Counted from the stretch's first letter, positions 1-8,053 are shown. The stretch is DNA of 64,000 nt from Mycolicibacterium chubuense NBB4 (GCF_000266905.1 NC_018027.1:682001-746000), one strand, 5' to 3'. The notes: generated from the sequence alone by a model not told the origin. Numbers and translations are program-made.

Positions 1-921
1 CTGCAGCCGGACCGGGTTCATCGCCGAGGCCCCGTAGTACACCGTCTCCAGCGACGACAGGTCGCGGGTGTGGGAGTCCGGGTGGTCCATCAGCGCGTAG
101 ATCATCGACGGCACCAGCATCGTCGCGGTGATCTTCTGTTCCTCGATGGTCCGCAGCACCTCGGCGGGGTCGAACTTCGTCAGCACGATCAGCTCGCCGC
201 CCTTGACGATCACCGGGGTGAAGAACGCCGCACCGGCGTGGGACAGCGGTGTGCACATCAAAAAGCGCGGGTTCTCCGGCCATTCCCATTCGGCCAGCTG
301 CACGGTCGTCATCGTCGTGATCGACTGGGTGGTGCCCATGACGCCCTTGGGCTTGCCGGTGGTGCCGCCGGTGTAGGTCAGGCCCCCGATGTGGTCGGGC
401 GGCAGGTCCGCGGCGACCAGCGGATGCGGCGGATACTTGGCGGCCTCGGCGGTCAGGTCGACCGCGGTCACGCCGCTGTCGGCCAGCTCGGCCGGCACCG
501 GCCCGATGGTCAGCACCTGCTTCAGCGACGGCACCTTCTGCAGCAGACCGAGCGCCCGCTCGACGAACATCGGGTTCGGGTCGATGATCAGCGAGCTCAC
601 CTCGGCGTCGGAGAGGACGTAGGCGTGATCGTCCAACGAGCCGAGAGGGTGTAGTGCCGTGCGCCGGTAGCCCTGGGTCTGCCCGGCGCCGATGATCATC
701 AGCACCTCCGGCCGGTTCAGCGACAGCAGACCGACGGCTGCACCGGTGCCCGCGCCGAGCGCTTCGAAGGCCTGAATGTACTGGCTGATCCGGTCGGCGA
801 GCTCCCCGCCCGTCAGCGTGGTCTCCCCGAGGAAGAGCACGGGCCGGTCCCGGTGGCGCTTCAGTGCGCCCACGGTGAGGTGGCCGGAGTGGACAGGATG
901 GCGCAGCAGCTGATCACTCAT
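1..921 (-). CDS. fadD8: Fatty-acid/acyl-CoA synthetase FadD8-like, 3' part outside the window
   Basis: Adenylate-forming enzyme that would activate a carboxylic acid to acyl-AMP and then acyl-CoA. The visible 307 codons start at the ATG at 921 and run off the left edge, so about the last 200 residues are missing. The P-loop TGGTTGKPKG lies near residues 181-191 and is preceded by the usual N-terminal Rossmann-like half. The assignment to FadD8 rests on synteny: it lies to the left of menC and menD as Rv0551c does in M. tuberculosis. The substrate cannot be read from the sequence. It is transcribed away from the tandem TetR gene at 992. A TAGTCT -10 box ends 7 bases before the ATG, so the mRNA may be leaderless. 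Confidence 0.85.
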   Translation of the reverse strand, partial: MSDQLLRHPVHSGHLTVGALKRHRDRPVLFLGETTLTGGELADRISQYIQAFEALGAGTGAAVGLLSLNRPEVLMIIGAGQTQGYRRTALHPLGSLDDHAYVLSDAEVSSLIIDPNPMFVERALGLLQKVPSLKQVLTIGPVPAELADSGVTAVDLTAEAAKYPPHPLVAADLPPDHIGGLTYTGGTTGKPKGVMGTTQSITTMTTVQLAEWEWPENPRFLMCTPLSHAGAAFFTPVIVKGGELIVLTKFDPAEVLRTIEEQKITATMLVPSMIYALMDHPDSHTRDLSSLETVYYGASAMNPVRLQ

Positions 922-928
922 GGCCTAC

Positions 929-946
929 AGACTAGAACGTGTTCCA
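929..946 (-). promoter_or_regulatory. fadD8 promoter with a KstR-type palindrome
   Basis: On the minus strand TAGTCT (929-934) sits 7 bases before the fadD8 ATG. Overlapping it, positions 933-946 read TAGAACGTGTTCCA. This fits the known KstR operator TnnAACnnGTTnnA at every fixed base. KstR is the TetR-family repressor of cholesterol catabolism in mycobacteria. About one such match is expected by chance in 64 kb, so its placement on the promoter of an acyl-CoA synthetase is the main support. Confidence 0.5.
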
Positions 947-991
947 ATTTCAGTCAGCCGGTCCCCGCGAAACGGCAGCTAGGGTGACGAG

Positions 992-2203
992 ATGCCCACC
1001 GCTGCCGCCGTCCACGGGGAGGGCCGTAGGCGACCCCGGGACCGTAAGCAGCAGATCGCACGGGCCTCGGCCGAAGCGTTCAGCGAGCTCGGCTACCACG
1101 CGGTGAGCATGGAGGACATCGCCGCACGCGTCGGCGTCACCGCCGCCTCGCTCTACCGGCACTACGCCGGCAAGTACGAGTTGTTCCGCGCGGCGGTGCT
1201 GGGGCTCGGCGAACAGCTCGTCACGTGCACGGCGTTGGCCGACGGCGATCTGGAGTCGCCGCCGGACGAAGTGTGGGACCGGATCGTCGCGCGACTGATC
1301 GACACCACGCAGAAGAACCGGTCGAGCGGCGGCCTGTACCGCTGGGAAGGCCGCTATCTGCGTGAAGAAGACCAGGCTCTGCTCAACGAGCAGATCAAGC
1401 TGGTGAACCGCAGGCTGCAGGAGCCGCTGAGAGAATTGCGGCCCGATCTCGACAGCAGGCAGCGGTGGACCATCTCCTCGGCGGTGCTCAGCGTGATCGG
1501 CAGCATCACCGATCACCGTGCCAAACTGCCGACGCAGGAGCTGCGGACGCTGTTGGCGACGCTGGCACGAGAACTCCGCGACGCCGACCTGCCGGCCGTG
1601 ACGGCGACGGCCGAGCCCTCCGCGTCGCGGACGACATCGATCGGCGCTGCAGGCGAATACGAGCTCATCCTGCACACCGCGATGGTGCTGTTCAACGAGC
1701 GCGGCTATCGCGAAACGGGGATGGACGACATCGCCGCGGCCATCGGGCTCCCGACGTCGAGCATCTACCGGTTCTTCAGCGGAAAGGCCGCGATACTGGC
1801 GACCGTCTACCGGCGCGCCGCCGACCGCGTGTCCGGTGATGTGCCGACGATCCTGGCGACGACCGACAACCCGCACGAGATCGTTGCCCGGTTGGTGGAC
1901 GCCTACGTCTGGCGATCGTTCGCGAGCCCGGAGCTGGCGTATGTGTACTACGCCGAACGCGTCAACGTGCCGGCTGATGACCGTGTGGCGCTGCACAACA
2001 TCCAGCGCGCGACGGTCGAGGCGTGGGTTCGGCAGGTCGTCGCGGCAGGGGCACGCACACCGGCGGCGCAGGCGCGGTTCGCCGTGCACGCGGCCTTCGC
2101 CCTCGTGGTGGACCTCGGCCGACTCGTCCGTTATGAGAGCACCGAGTCCTCGATGAAGACCATCAGCCAGCTCGTCAAAGTGGTCCTCCTCGGCGATAGT
2201 TGA
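992..2203 (+). CDS. Tandem-domain TetR-family transcriptional regulator
   Basis: A 403-residue protein, twice the usual TetR length of about 200. It holds two complete TetR DNA-binding domains, one at about residues 15-65 (helix-turn-helix MEDIAARVGVTAASLYRHY) and one at about 222-275 (GMDDIAAAIGLPTSSIYRFF). Each is followed by its own helical ligand-binding half. One chain could therefore bind DNA as a pseudo-dimer. The ATG at 992 lies 7 bases after a TAGGGT box (980-985), which predicts leaderless translation. It is divergent from fadD8 across 70 bp and is a candidate regulator of it. The effector is unknown. Confidence 0.9.
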   Translation: MPTAAAVHGEGRRRPRDRKQQIARASAEAFSELGYHAVSMEDIAARVGVTAASLYRHYAGKYELFRAAVLGLGEQLVTCTALADGDLESPPDEVWDRIVARLIDTTQKNRSSGGLYRWEGRYLREEDQALLNEQIKLVNRRLQEPLRELRPDLDSRQRWTISSAVLSVIGSITDHRAKLPTQELRTLLATLARELRDADLPAVTATAEPSASRTTSIGAAGEYELILHTAMVLFNERGYRETGMDDIAAAIGLPTSSIYRFFSGKAAILATVYRRAADRVSGDVPTILATTDNPHEIVARLVDAYVWRSFASPELAYVYYAERVNVPADDRVALHNIQRATVEAWVRQVVAAGARTPAAQARFAVHAAFALVVDLGRLVRYESTESSMKTISQLVKVVLLGDS

Positions 2204-2251
2204 GCTCGATTCGACTGCAGCGCAAAGGATTCGAGCGCGCCTGACCCCAAT

Positions 2252-2321
2252 CCCCGCCGAACTTGCATTCCACGCGGTGCTCACCTCGAGTTTTCCCGCG
2301 CGGAATGCAAGTTCGGCGGGG
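2252..2321. repeat. Dispersed inverted repeat, family 1, copy 1
   Basis: Two 25-base arms (2252-2276 and 2297-2321) are reverse complements with one mismatch and are separated by 20 bases. The arm core is CGAACTTGCATTCC. Closely related copies lie at 60231-60296, 61326-61394 and 63632-63695, all between genes. It lies downstream of the tandem TetR gene and upstream of the mpaB-like promoter. It would form a strong hairpin in RNA. Confidence 0.9.
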
Positions 2322-2330
2322 AAGTGGGCG

Positions 2331-2369
2331 TTGACATGTTGACACAGATGGCTACTCTTTGTGTCAACA
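2331..2369 (+). promoter_or_regulatory. Promoter with a perfect 10-bp inverted repeat (operator)
   Basis: TTGACA (2331-2336), a 16-base spacer and TACTCT (2353-2358) form a sigma-70-type promoter. Overlaid on it is a perfect inverted repeat: TGTTGACACA at 2337-2346 and TGTGTCAACA at 2360-2369, separated by 13 bases. Such an arrangement is typical of a repressor site. The likely binder is the TetR protein encoded at 3350, which is cotranscribed with the controlled gene. That assignment is inferred from position. Confidence 0.75.
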
Positions 2370-2384
2370 CCGAGGGAGGCTCGC

Positions 2385-3344
2385 ATGGTCGCGGTCACGG
2401 AGAACGCCCAGCAGCCGGCGGCGGAGTCGGTCCGTCCGCGAGTCATCAGGGAATTCCGCAAGCACTCCGGCAGCGTTCTGGGCGGGTTCTTCGGCGCCGC
2501 CGCCTTCGACGAGGTCGCGCTGGTCCCGGTGGCCGCCGCGGTCGACAAGACCGGCCGCTTCGCGTCGAACTTCGCCGATCGCGGTGTGCGCAGCGGATTC
2601 TCGGCCTTCCTGGCGATCTGGGGAGACGCCGAGGACCGGGCCGCCGAGGGGGAGCGGCTCAAGACGATGCACCGCGAGGTCCGCGGACGCGGCGCCGGCG
2701 ACTTCGCCGACGTCCGCTACAGCGCCCTGGATCCGAAGCTGTGGAACTGGATCGCCGTCAGCGGACTGTTCGTGGTGCTGAATTCGTTCACGCCCTGCAC
2801 CGGCATCGAACTGACCGACGCCGAGCGCGAAGTGGCCTACCGCCAACTACTCGAGGCGTTCCGTTCGCTGGAGCTGCCGGGCAAGAACGCGAAACTGCCC
2901 GCCACCTACGCCGAAGCCGACGCGTACTACGAGGCCATGGTGCACGACGAGTTGGCGTCCAACGCGTTCCTGCGGCGCGTCACAGCCGACCTGACGAAAC
3001 TGCCACTGCCGACGCTGATGCTGCCGCCGGTGCTGCGCGCGGCGCTCACCCCGCCCTGGCTGGCGTTGCGGCCGCTGGCCGGGCGGGTCGTGACGGTGTG
3101 TTCGTTCGGCATCCTGCACCCCGGCATCCGCGAGCTCACCGGATTCGACTGGCGGCCCCGGCACGATCGTGAGTTCGCGATCTACACCCGGCTGCTGCAG
3201 CTGGCCTGGCGCACGCTGCCCGATCGCGTGCTGCTGATCCCGTTGGCGCGCAACCGGATCGAGTACGAGAGATTGGTACGCCTGCACCGTTCCGTCGCGC
3301 TGGAGTCCTTCGCTCCGCCGCCTGGCCGCTGCCCGGTCGGCTGA
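2385..3344 (+). CDS. MpaB/rubber-oxygenase family protein (DUF2236)
   Basis: A 319-residue member of the oxygenase-MpaB/rubber-oxygenase (DUF2236) family, whose studied members are b-type-haem oxygenases. The domain spans about residues 15-270. It carries the family's early GFFGAAAFDEVALVPV stretch and a later LNSFTPCTGIELTDAE segment. I take the ATG at 2385 rather than the in-frame GTG at 2361, because 2361 lies inside the operator and a GAGGGAGG ribosome site (2372-2379) precedes 2385. A TetR gene follows after 5 bases, so the two form an operon controlled at 2331-2369. Many mycobacterial paralogues exist and the substrate is unknown. Confidence 0.82.
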   Translation: MVAVTENAQQPAAESVRPRVIREFRKHSGSVLGGFFGAAAFDEVALVPVAAAVDKTGRFASNFADRGVRSGFSAFLAIWGDAEDRAAEGERLKTMHREVRGRGAGDFADVRYSALDPKLWNWIAVSGLFVVLNSFTPCTGIELTDAEREVAYRQLLEAFRSLELPGKNAKLPATYAEADAYYEAMVHDELASNAFLRRVTADLTKLPLPTLMLPPVLRAALTPPWLALRPLAGRVVTVCSFGILHPGIRELTGFDWRPRHDREFAIYTRLLQLAWRTLPDRVLLIPLARNRIEYERLVRLHRSVALESFAPPPGRCPVG

Positions 3345-3349
3345 ACCGG

Positions 3350-3937
3350 ATGCGACGGCTCCGCAACACCGACAGCCGCACCGAGCAGGAGTCGGCGATT
3401 CTCAAGGCGGCAGCCGAGGAGGTCGCGCTCGTCGGTGTCGGCCGCCTCAGCATGGACGTGGTGGCGCGTCAGGCCGGCGTCAGCCGCAGCACGCTGTATC
3501 GGCGCTTTCCCAGCCGGGACGCACTGATCACCGAATTGGGCCGGCAGACCTTCGATTTCGCGATGGCCCGGTTGCAGACGGTCGCGATCGACGACGGCCC
3601 GCAGGCGGCGGCGGTGGCCGCGTTCCGCGAGGGCGTCCGCCTTCTCAGCGGCGAGCCGGTGATGCGCCGTTTCCTGCAACTGGACGGGGAGTTCACCGCG
3701 ACGACGGGGATGGTCGACGAAGCCCGCCTCTTCCTGGTCAGCGCCGCCACGGCGATGGCCAAGGCGCTGAGGGCGGCCGGCGCCACGATGGCCGACGACG
3801 AACTGCTCGCGGTGGCGGAGGTTCACATCCGACTCGCCGCCTCGTTGGTCCAGGTCAGCACGCCCGTCCTCGACGTCACCGACGACGATGCGGTGGCCGA
3901 CTACGCACGCACCCACCTCGCACCGATGGTGCGCTGA
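3350..3937 (+). CDS. TetR-family transcriptional regulator
   Basis: A 195-residue one-domain TetR regulator. The N-terminal helix-turn-helix lies at about residues 30-55 (MDVVARQAGVSRSTLYRRFP), followed by a helical ligand-binding and dimerisation half. It starts 5 bases after the MpaB-like gene and ends 13 bases before the acyl-CoA ligase, so it is the middle gene of an apparent three-gene operon. It probably represses its own operon through the perfect palindrome upstream of 2385. Ligand unknown; an acyl-CoA would fit the neighbours. Confidence 0.88.
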   Translation: MRRLRNTDSRTEQESAILKAAAEEVALVGVGRLSMDVVARQAGVSRSTLYRRFPSRDALITELGRQTFDFAMARLQTVAIDDGPQAAAVAAFREGVRLLSGEPVMRRFLQLDGEFTATTGMVDEARLFLVSAATAMAKALRAAGATMADDELLAVAEVHIRLAASLVQVSTPVLDVTDDDAVADYARTHLAPMVR

Positions 3938-3950
3938 TCGCGAAGGAGCA

Positions 3951-5579
3951 ATGACGAATGACGATTGGGCGAAACCGGACAGCGGCGAACACCGGCATGG
4001 CACGCTGCTGACCATGGCCGATCTGCCCGAACCCCGATTCCTCGACGAACGCGTCGCCCACTGGGCCGCCACCACGCCCGACGCCGAGGCGATGGACTAC
4101 CTCGACCGCAACTGGACCTGGGCGCAGTGGAACGACCGCGTCCGGCGGCTGGCCGGTGCCCTCAAGGAGCGGGGCGTCGGCCGAGGCGACGTGGTCGCGT
4201 TCCTCGACAAGAACCACCCGGCCTGCGTCGAACTGACTATCGCCGCCGCCTCGCTGAGGGCGGCCAACGCGATCATCAACTTCCGGCTTGCCGCCGACGA
4301 ACTCGACTACGTACTCAACGACTCCGACGCCAAGGTCCTCATCGCCGGGGCCGAGTTCATGCAGTCGATCGACAAGATCCGCGACAAGCTGACCAAGATC
4401 GAACACGTCATCGCCGTGACCCCCGAGGGTGACGACGAGTACGAGGCGATGCTGGCGTCGTCGACGCCCGTCGACCGCGGAGAAGACGTCGAACCCGGAG
4501 ACGTCTGCATCATCATGTACTCCTCGGGCACGACGGGCCGTCCCAAGGGTGTCGAGCTGACGCAGTCCAACATCATCGCCCACACCGTCAACGCCCACGA
4601 GGGTTTCGAGTTCGACGAGGGTGACAAGAACATGGTGTCGATGCCGCTGTTCCACGTCGGCGGTTCGTCGTACGTGCAGTTCGGGTTGTACGACGGTGTG
4701 CCCAGTGTGATGACCCGCGATGTCGACGGCGCCAGCCTGGCCGGCGCGATCCTCAAGGGCGCCAACCGGACCTTCCTGGTGCCCGCCGTGCTGGCCAAGG
4801 TGCTCGACGCCGGCGAGGACGCCGTCAAACTCTTCGGCTCGCTCAAGACGTTCGCCTACGGCGCGTCGCCCATGCCGCTCCCACTGCTGCGCGCCGCGCT
4901 GGAGGCGTGGCCGAACACCGATTTCATGCAGGCCTACGGGTTGACCGAATTGTGCGGCGTGATCAGCCATCTGCTGCCCGAAGCCCACCGCGACCCCGGC
5001 CGGGAGGAGCGCCTCGGCAGCGCGGGCACCCTCGTGCCCAACGCCGAGGTCCGCGTCGTCGACCCGGACACGCTCGAGGACGTGCCGACCGGCGAACAGG
5101 GCGAGTTGTGGTTCCGCTCACCGCAATTGATGAAGGGCTACCACAACAAGCCCGAGGCCACCGCCGAGGCCATCACCGAGGACGGCTGGTTCCGCACCGG
5201 CGACATCGGCCGTGTCGACGACGGCGGGTACATCTTCGTCGAGGACCGGCTCAAGGACATGATCATCTCCGGTGGCGAGAACATCTACTCGATCGAGGTC
5301 GAGCGGGTGCTGGCCGAACACGAGGCGGTCGTCGAGGTCGCGGTGATCGGCGTTCCCGACGAGAAGTGGGGCGAGGTCGTCAAAGCCGTCGTCGTGGTGG
5401 AGTCGTCCGAGGTATCCGAGAAGGATCTCATCGCTTTCGCCCGCGAGCGGCTGGCGGCCTACAAGTGTCCCAAGTCCGTCGAGATCACCGACGAGCTGCC
5501 GCGCAACCCCACCGGCAAGGTCCTGAAAAAGGAACTGCGCAAACCGCATTGGGAAGGTCGCGAGCGCAGCACCGTCTAG
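3951..5579 (+). CDS. Fatty-acyl-CoA synthetase (FadD-type)
   Basis: A 542-residue adenylate-forming ligase of normal length. The P-loop YSSGTTGRPKG is at about residues 190-200 and the adenine-binding QAYGLTE near 326. The hinge region EDRLKDMIISGGENIYS is near 430-446, and the C-terminal lysine motif PTGKVLKKEL near 519-528. All catalytic motifs are intact. The ATG at 3951 follows AAGGAG at 3943-3948, whereas the longer reading frame from 3888 has no ribosome site. It is third in the operon with the MpaB-like oxygenase and its TetR regulator. Its stop overlaps the stop of the convergent SOUL gene by two bases. Acyl chain length and pathway are not visible. Confidence 0.92.
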   Translation: MTNDDWAKPDSGEHRHGTLLTMADLPEPRFLDERVAHWAATTPDAEAMDYLDRNWTWAQWNDRVRRLAGALKERGVGRGDVVAFLDKNHPACVELTIAAASLRAANAIINFRLAADELDYVLNDSDAKVLIAGAEFMQSIDKIRDKLTKIEHVIAVTPEGDDEYEAMLASSTPVDRGEDVEPGDVCIIMYSSGTTGRPKGVELTQSNIIAHTVNAHEGFEFDEGDKNMVSMPLFHVGGSSYVQFGLYDGVPSVMTRDVDGASLAGAILKGANRTFLVPAVLAKVLDAGEDAVKLFGSLKTFAYGASPMPLPLLRAALEAWPNTDFMQAYGLTELCGVISHLLPEAHRDPGREERLGSAGTLVPNAEVRVVDPDTLEDVPTGEQGELWFRSPQLMKGYHNKPEATAEAITEDGWFRTGDIGRVDDGGYIFVEDRLKDMIISGGENIYSIEVERVLAEHEAVVEVAVIGVPDEKWGEVVKAVVVVESSEVSEKDLIAFARERLAAYKCPKSVEITDELPRNPTGKVLKKELRKPHWEGRERSTV

Positions 5580-6187
5580 ATCGAGACGGCGACCTCGTTG
5601 CGGCGGCGGAACGGCAGGGTCCACGGCGGGTCGTAGAACCAGGAGACGGGGTCGCCGGCCGGCTCGATACCGTTGTCGCGCAGGGTCTTCAGCAGCTCCT
5701 CGGTGCGTTCGGCGATGGCCGCCGTGCTGCGGTCGCCGCTGAACGTCAGCACCGCCACCGTTTCGGGGGGCACGCTCACCAACCGCACCGTGTCGTCGTT
5801 CGGCGCCGGCAGGGTCTCCATCGACCACTTCGAGGGCATGAAGAACCGGACCGTCCAGCCCTGCTCGCTGCCGGTCTGGGACACGGGTGCGGTCATGGCG
5901 ATGTCCTCGCCGGCCTGCTGGCTCACCGGGGCGGTCATCGCGATCTCGGTGTCGCGGTGGTTCTTGCCGAAGATGTATGCGGCCAGGCGGCGGAAGCCGG
6001 TGTTGAGCGCCTGCTGCTTGTCCCCGGCGACGGTCGTCTCGGCCGCGATGCGGCTGCCGTACTGCCGGATCTCCACCGTGTCGGTCAACGGGCGCCTGAT
6101 GAAGTGGGGCTCCTCGACGGTGCGCACACCGACGACGGACAGCACCGACTCCGAAATCTGGCTTGCCAATTTCACGATCCGATTCAC
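5576..6187 (-). CDS. SOUL-family haem-binding protein
   Basis: A 203-residue protein matching the SOUL/HBP haem-binding fold. It has the family's N-terminal VEEPHFIRRPLTDTVEIRQY region, repeated IAMTAPVSQ segments (residues about 77-96), and a C-terminal YDPPWTLPFRRRNEV ending typical of the family. The GTG at 6187 is chosen because the homologous part starts just after it, with MNRIVKLASQ. No signal peptide is obvious. It stands alone and converges on the acyl-CoA ligase. The cellular role of bacterial SOUL proteins is poorly defined. Confidence 0.85.
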   Translation of the reverse strand: MNRIVKLASQISESVLSVVGVRTVEEPHFIRRPLTDTVEIRQYGSRIAAETTVAGDKQQALNTGFRRLAAYIFGKNHRDTEIAMTAPVSQQAGEDIAMTAPVSQTGSEQGWTVRFFMPSKWSMETLPAPNDDTVRLVSVPPETVAVLTFSGDRSTAAIAERTEELLKTLRDNGIEPAGDPVSWFYDPPWTLPFRRRNEVAVSI

Positions 6188-6284
6188 GCCCGGTATTCGT
6201 CGCCGGGACCCGGGTGGATGGGTGTGACCGCGCGCCGAACGAGGACCAGTGGGTAACGTGGCCGGTGCAGGCCCGATCCCGGGT

Positions 6285-6329
6285 GCTGGCGGACGAGGGA
6301 GCAGTACCCGCAGCTGACAAGACTGACTC
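6285..6329 (+). promoter_or_regulatory. Guanidine-III (ykkC-III) riboswitch
   Basis: The segment contains the signature blocks GGACGAGG (6291-6298), GTACCCG (6304-6310) and ACAAGAC (6317-6323) in the order and spacing of the known ykkC-III/guanidine-III class. Helix P1 forms from GCGG (6289-6292) with CCGC (6308-6311). Helix P2 forms from GAGCAGT (6299-6305) with ACTGACTC (6322-6329), with one bulged A. Together they give the expected pseudoknot. A GAGGAGGT ribosome site follows at 6333-6340, before the first SMR gene. The class turns on guanidinium exporters when guanidine binds. Identified by pattern, not by a covariance-model search. Confidence 0.85.
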
Positions 6330-6343
6330 ATCGAGGAGGTCCT

Positions 6344-6658
6344 GTGGCGTGGCTGGTCCTGGTGCTCAGCGGTGTCATGGAGGCCGTGTGGGCCACGGCT
6401 CTGGGGCTGTCGAACAATTTCCGGCGCTGGCGGCCGACCCTCGTCGTCGCGATCGCGCTGCCCGCCAGCATGCTGGGGCTCGCGTACGCCATGAGGTCCG
6501 TGCCGACGGGGACGGCCTACGCGGTGTGGGTCGGCATCGGCGCGTCGCTGACGGTGCTGTGGGCGATCGCGACGAAGAGGGAAGCCGCCTCCGCGGCCAG
6601 GCTGTCGTTGCTCGTCCTGCTGGTCGGCAGCGTCGTCGGGCTGAAGGCGGTGAGTTGA
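6344..6658 (+). CDS. Small multidrug resistance (SMR) guanidinium exporter, subunit 1
   Basis: A 104-residue, four-helix inner-membrane transporter of the SMR family. It has the essential glutamate E13 in MEAVWATALG and the TAYAVWVGIGA stretch of helix 3. Both match the Gdx/SugE guanidinium-exporter branch better than the EmrE multidrug branch. It starts at a GTG with a strong GAGGAGGT site and lies directly behind a guanidine-III riboswitch. A second SMR gene follows after 3 bases, so the pair may form a heterodimer. It is predicted to export guanidinium in exchange for protons and to be induced by guanidine. Confidence 0.9.
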   Translation: MAWLVLVLSGVMEAVWATALGLSNNFRRWRPTLVVAIALPASMLGLAYAMRSVPTGTAYAVWVGIGASLTVLWAIATKREAASAARLSLLVLLVGSVVGLKAVS

Positions 6659-6661
6659 CTC

Positions 6662-7027
6662 GTGGCGTGGATCGTCCTGGTGCTGAGCGCGGTACTGGAA
6701 GCCGTGTGGGCGACTGCGCTCGGCCGCACCGAGGGCTTCACGGCACCGGTCGCCACGGCGGTGTTCGTCGTCGCTGTGGCGGCCAGCATGGCCGGACTCG
6801 GCTGGGCTGCGAAGTCCATCCCGATCGGCTCGGCGTACGCGGTGTGGACCGGTCTGGGCGCCGCGTTGACGGTCGGCTACGCGATGGTCACCGGCGCAGA
6901 GGCCGTCTCGGTGGGCAAGGTGATCTTCCTGACCGGCATCATCGTCGCGGTCGTCGGCCTGAAGCTGCTGCCCGCGGGCGCCGACGGCGACCGGGCAGCA
7001 CCGGTGTCGGCCACGTCCGACCGCTGA
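6662..7027 (+). CDS. SMR guanidinium exporter, subunit 2
   Basis: A 121-residue SMR protein with four predicted helices. Its opening is nearly identical to that of its partner: E13 in LEAVWATALG and SAYAVWTGLGA in helix 3. A short hydrophilic tail of about 17 residues follows. It starts with GTG 3 bases after subunit 1 and is presumably cotranslated and controlled by the same guanidine riboswitch. Paired SMR genes usually encode the two halves of one antiparallel dimer with fixed topology. menC follows after 6 bases, so riboswitch-driven transcripts may read into it. Confidence 0.88.
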   Translation: MAWIVLVLSAVLEAVWATALGRTEGFTAPVATAVFVVAVAASMAGLGWAAKSIPIGSAYAVWTGLGAALTVGYAMVTGAEAVSVGKVIFLTGIIVAVVGLKLLPAGADGDRAAPVSATSDR

Positions 7028-7033
7028 GCCACC

Positions 7034-7999
7034 ATGGAGCCCGTGGTCGAACTCGCCGACGTCCTCGATCGGCTGCATGTCGTCGCCCTGCCGATGCGGG
7101 TGCGCTTCCGCGGCATCACGACCCGCGAGGTCGCGCTGATCGAGGGGCCCGCGGGCTGGGGTGAGTTCGGCGCCTTCGTCGAGTACGGGCCGGCGGAGGC
7201 CGCGCACTGGCTGCGGGCCGGCATCGAGGCGGCCTACCGGCCGATGCCCGAGGTCCGGCGCGACCGCATCCCGATCAACGCGACCGTGCCCGCGGTGACG
7301 GCCGCCGAAGTCCCCGACGTGCTGGCCCGGTTCCCGGGGGCGCGCACCGCGAAGGTGAAGGTCGCCGAGCGCGGTCAGTCGCTGGCCGACGACGTCGCGC
7401 GCGTGGACGCCGTGCGCGCCCTGGTCCCGACCGTGCGGGTCGACGCCAACGGCGGCTGGGACGTCGAACAGGCCGTCACCGCCGCGCACGCGCTGACCGC
7501 CGACGGGCCGCTGGAATACCTCGAACAGCCCTGCGCGACGGTGCCCGAGCTCGCCGAGGTCCGCCGCCGCGTGGACGTCGCCGTCGCCGCCGACGAGAGC
7601 ATCCGCAAGGCCGACGACCCGCTGCACGTCGTGCGTGCCGGCGCCGCCGACGTCGCGGTGCTCAAGGTCGCACCGCTGGGCGGAGTGCGCGCCATGCTCC
7701 GCATCGCCGCGCAGATCGACATCCCGATCGTGGTGTCGAGCGCGCTGGACTCGGCGGTCGGTCTCGGCGCCGGGCTCGTCGCCGCCGGATGCCTGCCGCA
7801 GCTGCGGCACGCGTGCGGCCTCGGCACCGCGGGACTGTTCGTCGCGGATGTCGCCGAGCCGCTGACCCCCGTCGACGGCTATCTCCCGGCGGTGACCGTG
7901 GCGCCCGACCCCGACCGGATCGCCGCGCTGGCCGCCCCGGCCGGACGCCGCGACTGGTGGATGGAGCGGGTCCGCGCCTGCTTCCCGCTCATGTCCTGA
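7034..7999 (+). CDS. menC: o-Succinylbenzoate synthase MenC
   Basis: A 321-residue enolase-superfamily enzyme that dehydrates SHCHC to o-succinylbenzoate in menaquinone synthesis. The catalytic KVK motif is near residues 107-109. The metal ligands fall in DANGG (about 137) and ADES (about 186-189), and the second catalytic lysine in VLKVAPLGG (about 212). The family fold is complete. Synteny with Rv0553 supports MenC over other enolase-superfamily members. It lies 6 bases behind the SMR pair. In M. tuberculosis bpoC and menD follow directly, but here two DJ-1/PfpI genes intervene. Confidence 0.93.
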   Translation: MEPVVELADVLDRLHVVALPMRVRFRGITTREVALIEGPAGWGEFGAFVEYGPAEAAHWLRAGIEAAYRPMPEVRRDRIPINATVPAVTAAEVPDVLARFPGARTAKVKVAERGQSLADDVARVDAVRALVPTVRVDANGGWDVEQAVTAAHALTADGPLEYLEQPCATVPELAEVRRRVDVAVAADESIRKADDPLHVVRAGAADVAVLKVAPLGGVRAMLRIAAQIDIPIVVSSALDSAVGLGAGLVAAGCLPQLRHACGLGTAGLFVADVAEPLTPVDGYLPAVTVAPDPDRIAALAAPAGRRDWWMERVRACFPLMS

Positions 8000-8053
8000 T
8001 CTGTGGGATGCATGGCCTGGACGTCACCGCCGGGGCCGGCCGACACTGAACCC

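Noticed and set aside
950..2662. 570-codon minus-strand open frame opposite the tandem TetR gene
   Set aside because: It is antisense to a clear TetR gene and has low-complexity Arg/His/Gln composition typical of GC-rich shadow frames.
6190..6284. Guanidine-I or guanidine-II (mini-ykkC) riboswitch
   Set aside because: No paired ACGR-loop hairpins and no class-I core. The class-III signature just downstream explains the control.
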